A stretch of DNA of 64,000 nt from Keguizhuia sedimenti. Its GTDB lineage: Bacteria; Pseudomonadota; Gammaproteobacteria; Burkholderiales; Burkholderiaceae_D. This document shows positions 62,063-64,000 of the stretch, in pieces. Below the pieces are notes generated by a model that saw nothing but the letters and a program-made list of their open reading frames with translations, did no database searches and had not been told where the DNA came from. How positions within the stretch are numbered: position 1 is the first letter of the stretch; each line of letters starts with the position of its first letter. The stretch is taken from the NCBI GenBank assembly GCA_030715135.1, contig JAUYVH010000004.1, positions 62,001 to 126,000 on the forward strand, written 5' to 3'. The translations under genes were made by a program, and so were the position numbers.

Positions 62063-63823
62063 ATGCGCGTTACAGAAGACTCTCGTAATTCCAAGGGCGT
62101 TTCGCTACCAGCTCCCCAGGATAAACATTCGGGTCTGCCCTATGGATTGAAGCGGACCTTGAAAGATACTTTTGGCTTGACCGAGCTGCGCCCGGGCCAG
62201 CGTGCCGTCATCGACAGCGTACTGGACGGGCACAATACCTTGGCAATCATGCCTACCGGAAGCGGAAAGTCGCTCTGTTATCAGTTGCCGGCACTGCGAA
62301 TGCCGGGAATGACAATTGTCGTGTCACCGCTGATCGCTCTTATGAAGGACCAGGCAGAGAAGCTGGAGGATATCGGAGTCGATACGGCACAGCTCAACAG
62401 CACCTTGAACGTCGAAGAAGAAAAAACTGCACTTGAAGACGTTGAGCAGGAAAACAAGGAAATCGTGTTTGTGACTCCTGAGCGCCTTGCGACGCCGGAA
62501 TTCCTGAGCACATTACGGCAGGGGAAAATCGACTTGCTCGTCATCGACGAGGCACATTGCATTTCCAAATGGGGGCATGATTTCAGGCCCTCCTATCTCA
62601 TGTTGCAGGGAGCGCTTCAGTCTCTTGGACACCCACCGGTCCTGGCATTGACCGCTACCGCCACCAAAGAAGTCATCGAGGATATCGCACACCAGCTTGG
62701 CATCGCCGATATGAGGATAGTCAATACAGGTATTTATCGGCCGAACCTGCATTACAGCGTTGTTCACGCCACCAGCGAAGAAGAGAAAATTAAACTGGCT
62801 GTTGAAATCGTACAAAACTCCGATGGATGCGGAATTATCTATGCGGCCACGATTAGAACCGCCGAACAGATCCATGCCGCATTACTGCACGCGGGCGAGA
62901 ATCCGTCCATCTACCATGGACAAATGCCGACCAAGCAAAGAACCTGTAATCAGGATCTCTTTATGGAAGGACACAGCCGAATCATGGTGGCAACAAATGC
63001 TTTCGGCATGGGAATCGACAAGCCCGACATTCGCTTTGTTTTGCATTTTCATATCCCCGCCAGCCTGGAGGCCTATTACCAGGAATCGGGACGTGCCGGA
63101 CGCGACGGCCAAAACGCGGCATGCATCCTTCTTTACCATACAGGCGACAAACGCGTGCAGCAATTTTTCCTGGCGAAGCATTATCCCGACGCATCTGCGA
63201 TTGCACCCGTCTATTCAGTTCTGAAAACATTGGCTAGCCATGAAGAGGCTGTTTCCATTTCAGCGCTTCATAAAGAGCTGGAACAAGATTATTCCCTCTT
63301 GAAGCTCCAGGTGATTCTTAAGCTGCTTATCGACGGAGGTATCGCTGACCAGAACGATGCGCTCGAATACCGTGTCCTGGATAAAAATGCAAAAACCTCC
63401 AAGCTGGAACAGCTGGCGGAGACCTACTCGCATAAAAAAGAGAATGACCGGAAGTCCCTGGAGCGCATGGTGTTTTATGCGCAAACCGGATTCTGTCGCT
63501 GGAAGGTGATGCTGGAGTACTTCGATGAAACTGCGGATTGGGAGCGCTGTGGAAACTGCGATAATTGCCTGCATCCTCCTGAGGAATCACTTAGCATGCC
63601 TATGGAGCTGCCTGACGAGACCTTGCGCAAGCCAGACGTCCCTGTCCAAAGAAACACTACCTTCTCGAAAGGTGAAAATGTAATGGTGCCAAAATACGGA
63701 GTCGGCCAGGTAGTGTCTTCCGAAAACGACCAGATAAAAATTGTTTTCCCCAATAGCCAGACCCGGACTTTTCTGGCCCGATATGTGAAGAAGAGCGACA
63801 AAGCTGCCGACAATTCGCAATAA
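62063..63823 (+). CDS. RecQ-family helicase with C-terminal Tudor-like domain
   Basis: The protein has 586 residues. Helicase motifs are PTGSGKSLCYQLPAL (I), DEAHCISKWGHDFRPSY (II), TATAT (III) and ATNAFGMGIDKPDIR with QESGRAGRDG (V, VI). The RecQ zinc site has Cys in TGFCRWKVMLEYF and CGNCDNC (about 485-512). No HRDC is seen; instead residues about 534-580 (GENVMVPKYGVGQVVSS, then IKIVFPNSQTRTF) look like the Tudor-like C-terminal domain of UvrD/PcrA. I would call it a RecQ-type 3'-5' helicase rather than canonical RecQ. The N-terminal 30 residues are unconserved. Confidence 0.9.
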   Translation: MRVTEDSRNSKGVSLPAPQDKHSGLPYGLKRTLKDTFGLTELRPGQRAVIDSVLDGHNTLAIMPTGSGKSLCYQLPALRMPGMTIVVSPLIALMKDQAEKLEDIGVDTAQLNSTLNVEEEKTALEDVEQENKEIVFVTPERLATPEFLSTLRQGKIDLLVIDEAHCISKWGHDFRPSYLMLQGALQSLGHPPVLALTATATKEVIEDIAHQLGIADMRIVNTGIYRPNLHYSVVHATSEEEKIKLAVEIVQNSDGCGIIYAATIRTAEQIHAALLHAGENPSIYHGQMPTKQRTCNQDLFMEGHSRIMVATNAFGMGIDKPDIRFVLHFHIPASLEAYYQESGRAGRDGQNAACILLYHTGDKRVQQFFLAKHYPDASAIAPVYSVLKTLASHEEAVSISALHKELEQDYSLLKLQVILKLLIDGGIADQNDALEYRVLDKNAKTSKLEQLAETYSHKKENDRKSLERMVFYAQTGFCRWKVMLEYFDETADWERCGNCDNCLHPPEESLSMPMELPDETLRKPDVPVQRNTTFSKGENVMVPKYGVGQVVSSENDQIKIVFPNSQTRTFLARYVKKSDKAADNSQ

Positions 63824-63896
63824 GCCAGGCAAACCACCGTACCGTGGTTAAAAAGCAGCGCAGTTTCGCCTTGATTATTGGACAACTTAGCGGGAT

Positions 63897-63930
63897 AAAA
63901 AGATGCCGGTTCGTTCGAACCGGCATCTTT
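63897..63930. terminator. Terminator downstream of recQ, best in the minus direction
   Basis: AGATGCCGGTT and AACCGGCATCT (63901-63928) form an 11-bp stem. The tail is ttt on the plus strand and TTTTTA on the minus strand, so it may end recQ and also a leftward gene beyond the edge. Confidence 0.75.
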
Positions 63931-63945
63931 GCAGTATGGGCTTGA

Positions 63946-64000
63946 TCAGAGGTCACGTCTGCGTAAAATGCTCCAGCTGCAAATCAATGATGTGCGGACA
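63946..64000 (-). other. Possible 3' end of a minus-strand gene at the right edge
   Basis: Given the leftward-facing terminator, a minus-strand gene should end here. Two frames end nearby: one at 63953 (reading ...IIDLQLEHFTQT) and one at 63946 (reading ...SILRRRDL). I cannot choose between them or name a family from so little sequence. Confidence 0.3.

Overview
The window is a stretch of betaproteobacterial chromosome, most likely from the Oxalobacteraceae or a close Burkholderiales relative. This rests on protein similarity and gene order: tRNA-Leu(UAG)-tig-clpP-clpX-lon-hupB-tRNA-Val-tRNA-Asp-ppiD, a short hpnCDE squalene block, and a fused HyuA/HyuB oxoprolinase. Coding density is high. 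I see no prophage, insertion sequence, CRISPR array or rRNA operon. Three tRNA genes are present.

Layout. (1) 1-4470, minus strand: a signalling pair, made of a cytoplasmic poly-HAMP sensor protein with an exact 276-bp tandem repeat (cut by the left edge) and a REC-GGDEF-EAL c-di-GMP protein split by a one-base frameshift. (2) 4471-5351: a long gap holding one possible 45-residue membrane peptide. (3) 5352-9973: the prkA-yeaH-spoVR stress operon. (4) 10174-19073: a phospholipase D-type cardiolipin synthase lipoprotein, serA, a ferredoxin-NADP reductase, selO, a 122-bp palindromic element, msrB-yciB-bolA, a parvulin, and the apt-nucleosidase adenine-salvage pair. (5) 19109-23128: purL. (6) 23344-28740, minus strand: a zinc metallopeptidase, a circularly permuted ATP-grasp, an alpha-E protein, a transglutaminase-like protease and the proteasome homologue Anbu, with two adjacent dyad sites upstream. 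(7) 29043-37789: oxoprolinase, AI-2E-family permease, an OsmB-like lipoprotein, D-amino-acid dehydrogenase and the NAD(P)HX repair enzyme Nnr. (8) 37838-41191: a two-domain methylglyoxal synthase, the YbbA ABC ATPase divergent from TesA, and tRNA 2-selenouridine synthase. (9) 41282-50267, minus strand: the proteostasis block with well-formed terminators. (10) 50718-53850: hpnC, hpnD, hpnE. (11) 53870-64000: radA, alr, lplT, the tsaB-rimI-udg-DUF1853 operon, a thioredoxin-like gene, a cold-shock gene and an unusual RecQ with a Tudor-like tail.

The best candidate for a poorly understood system is the five-gene Anbu/ATP-grasp cluster at 23344-28740. By family knowledge it looks like a peptide-synthesis and peptide-processing system whose substrate is unknown. 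Other unusual points are the RecQ architecture, the tandem methylglyoxal synthase, the frameshifted c-di-GMP gene beside the poly-HAMP array, and the 122-bp palindrome between selO and msrB.

All functional calls come from reading motifs by eye. No database search was run.
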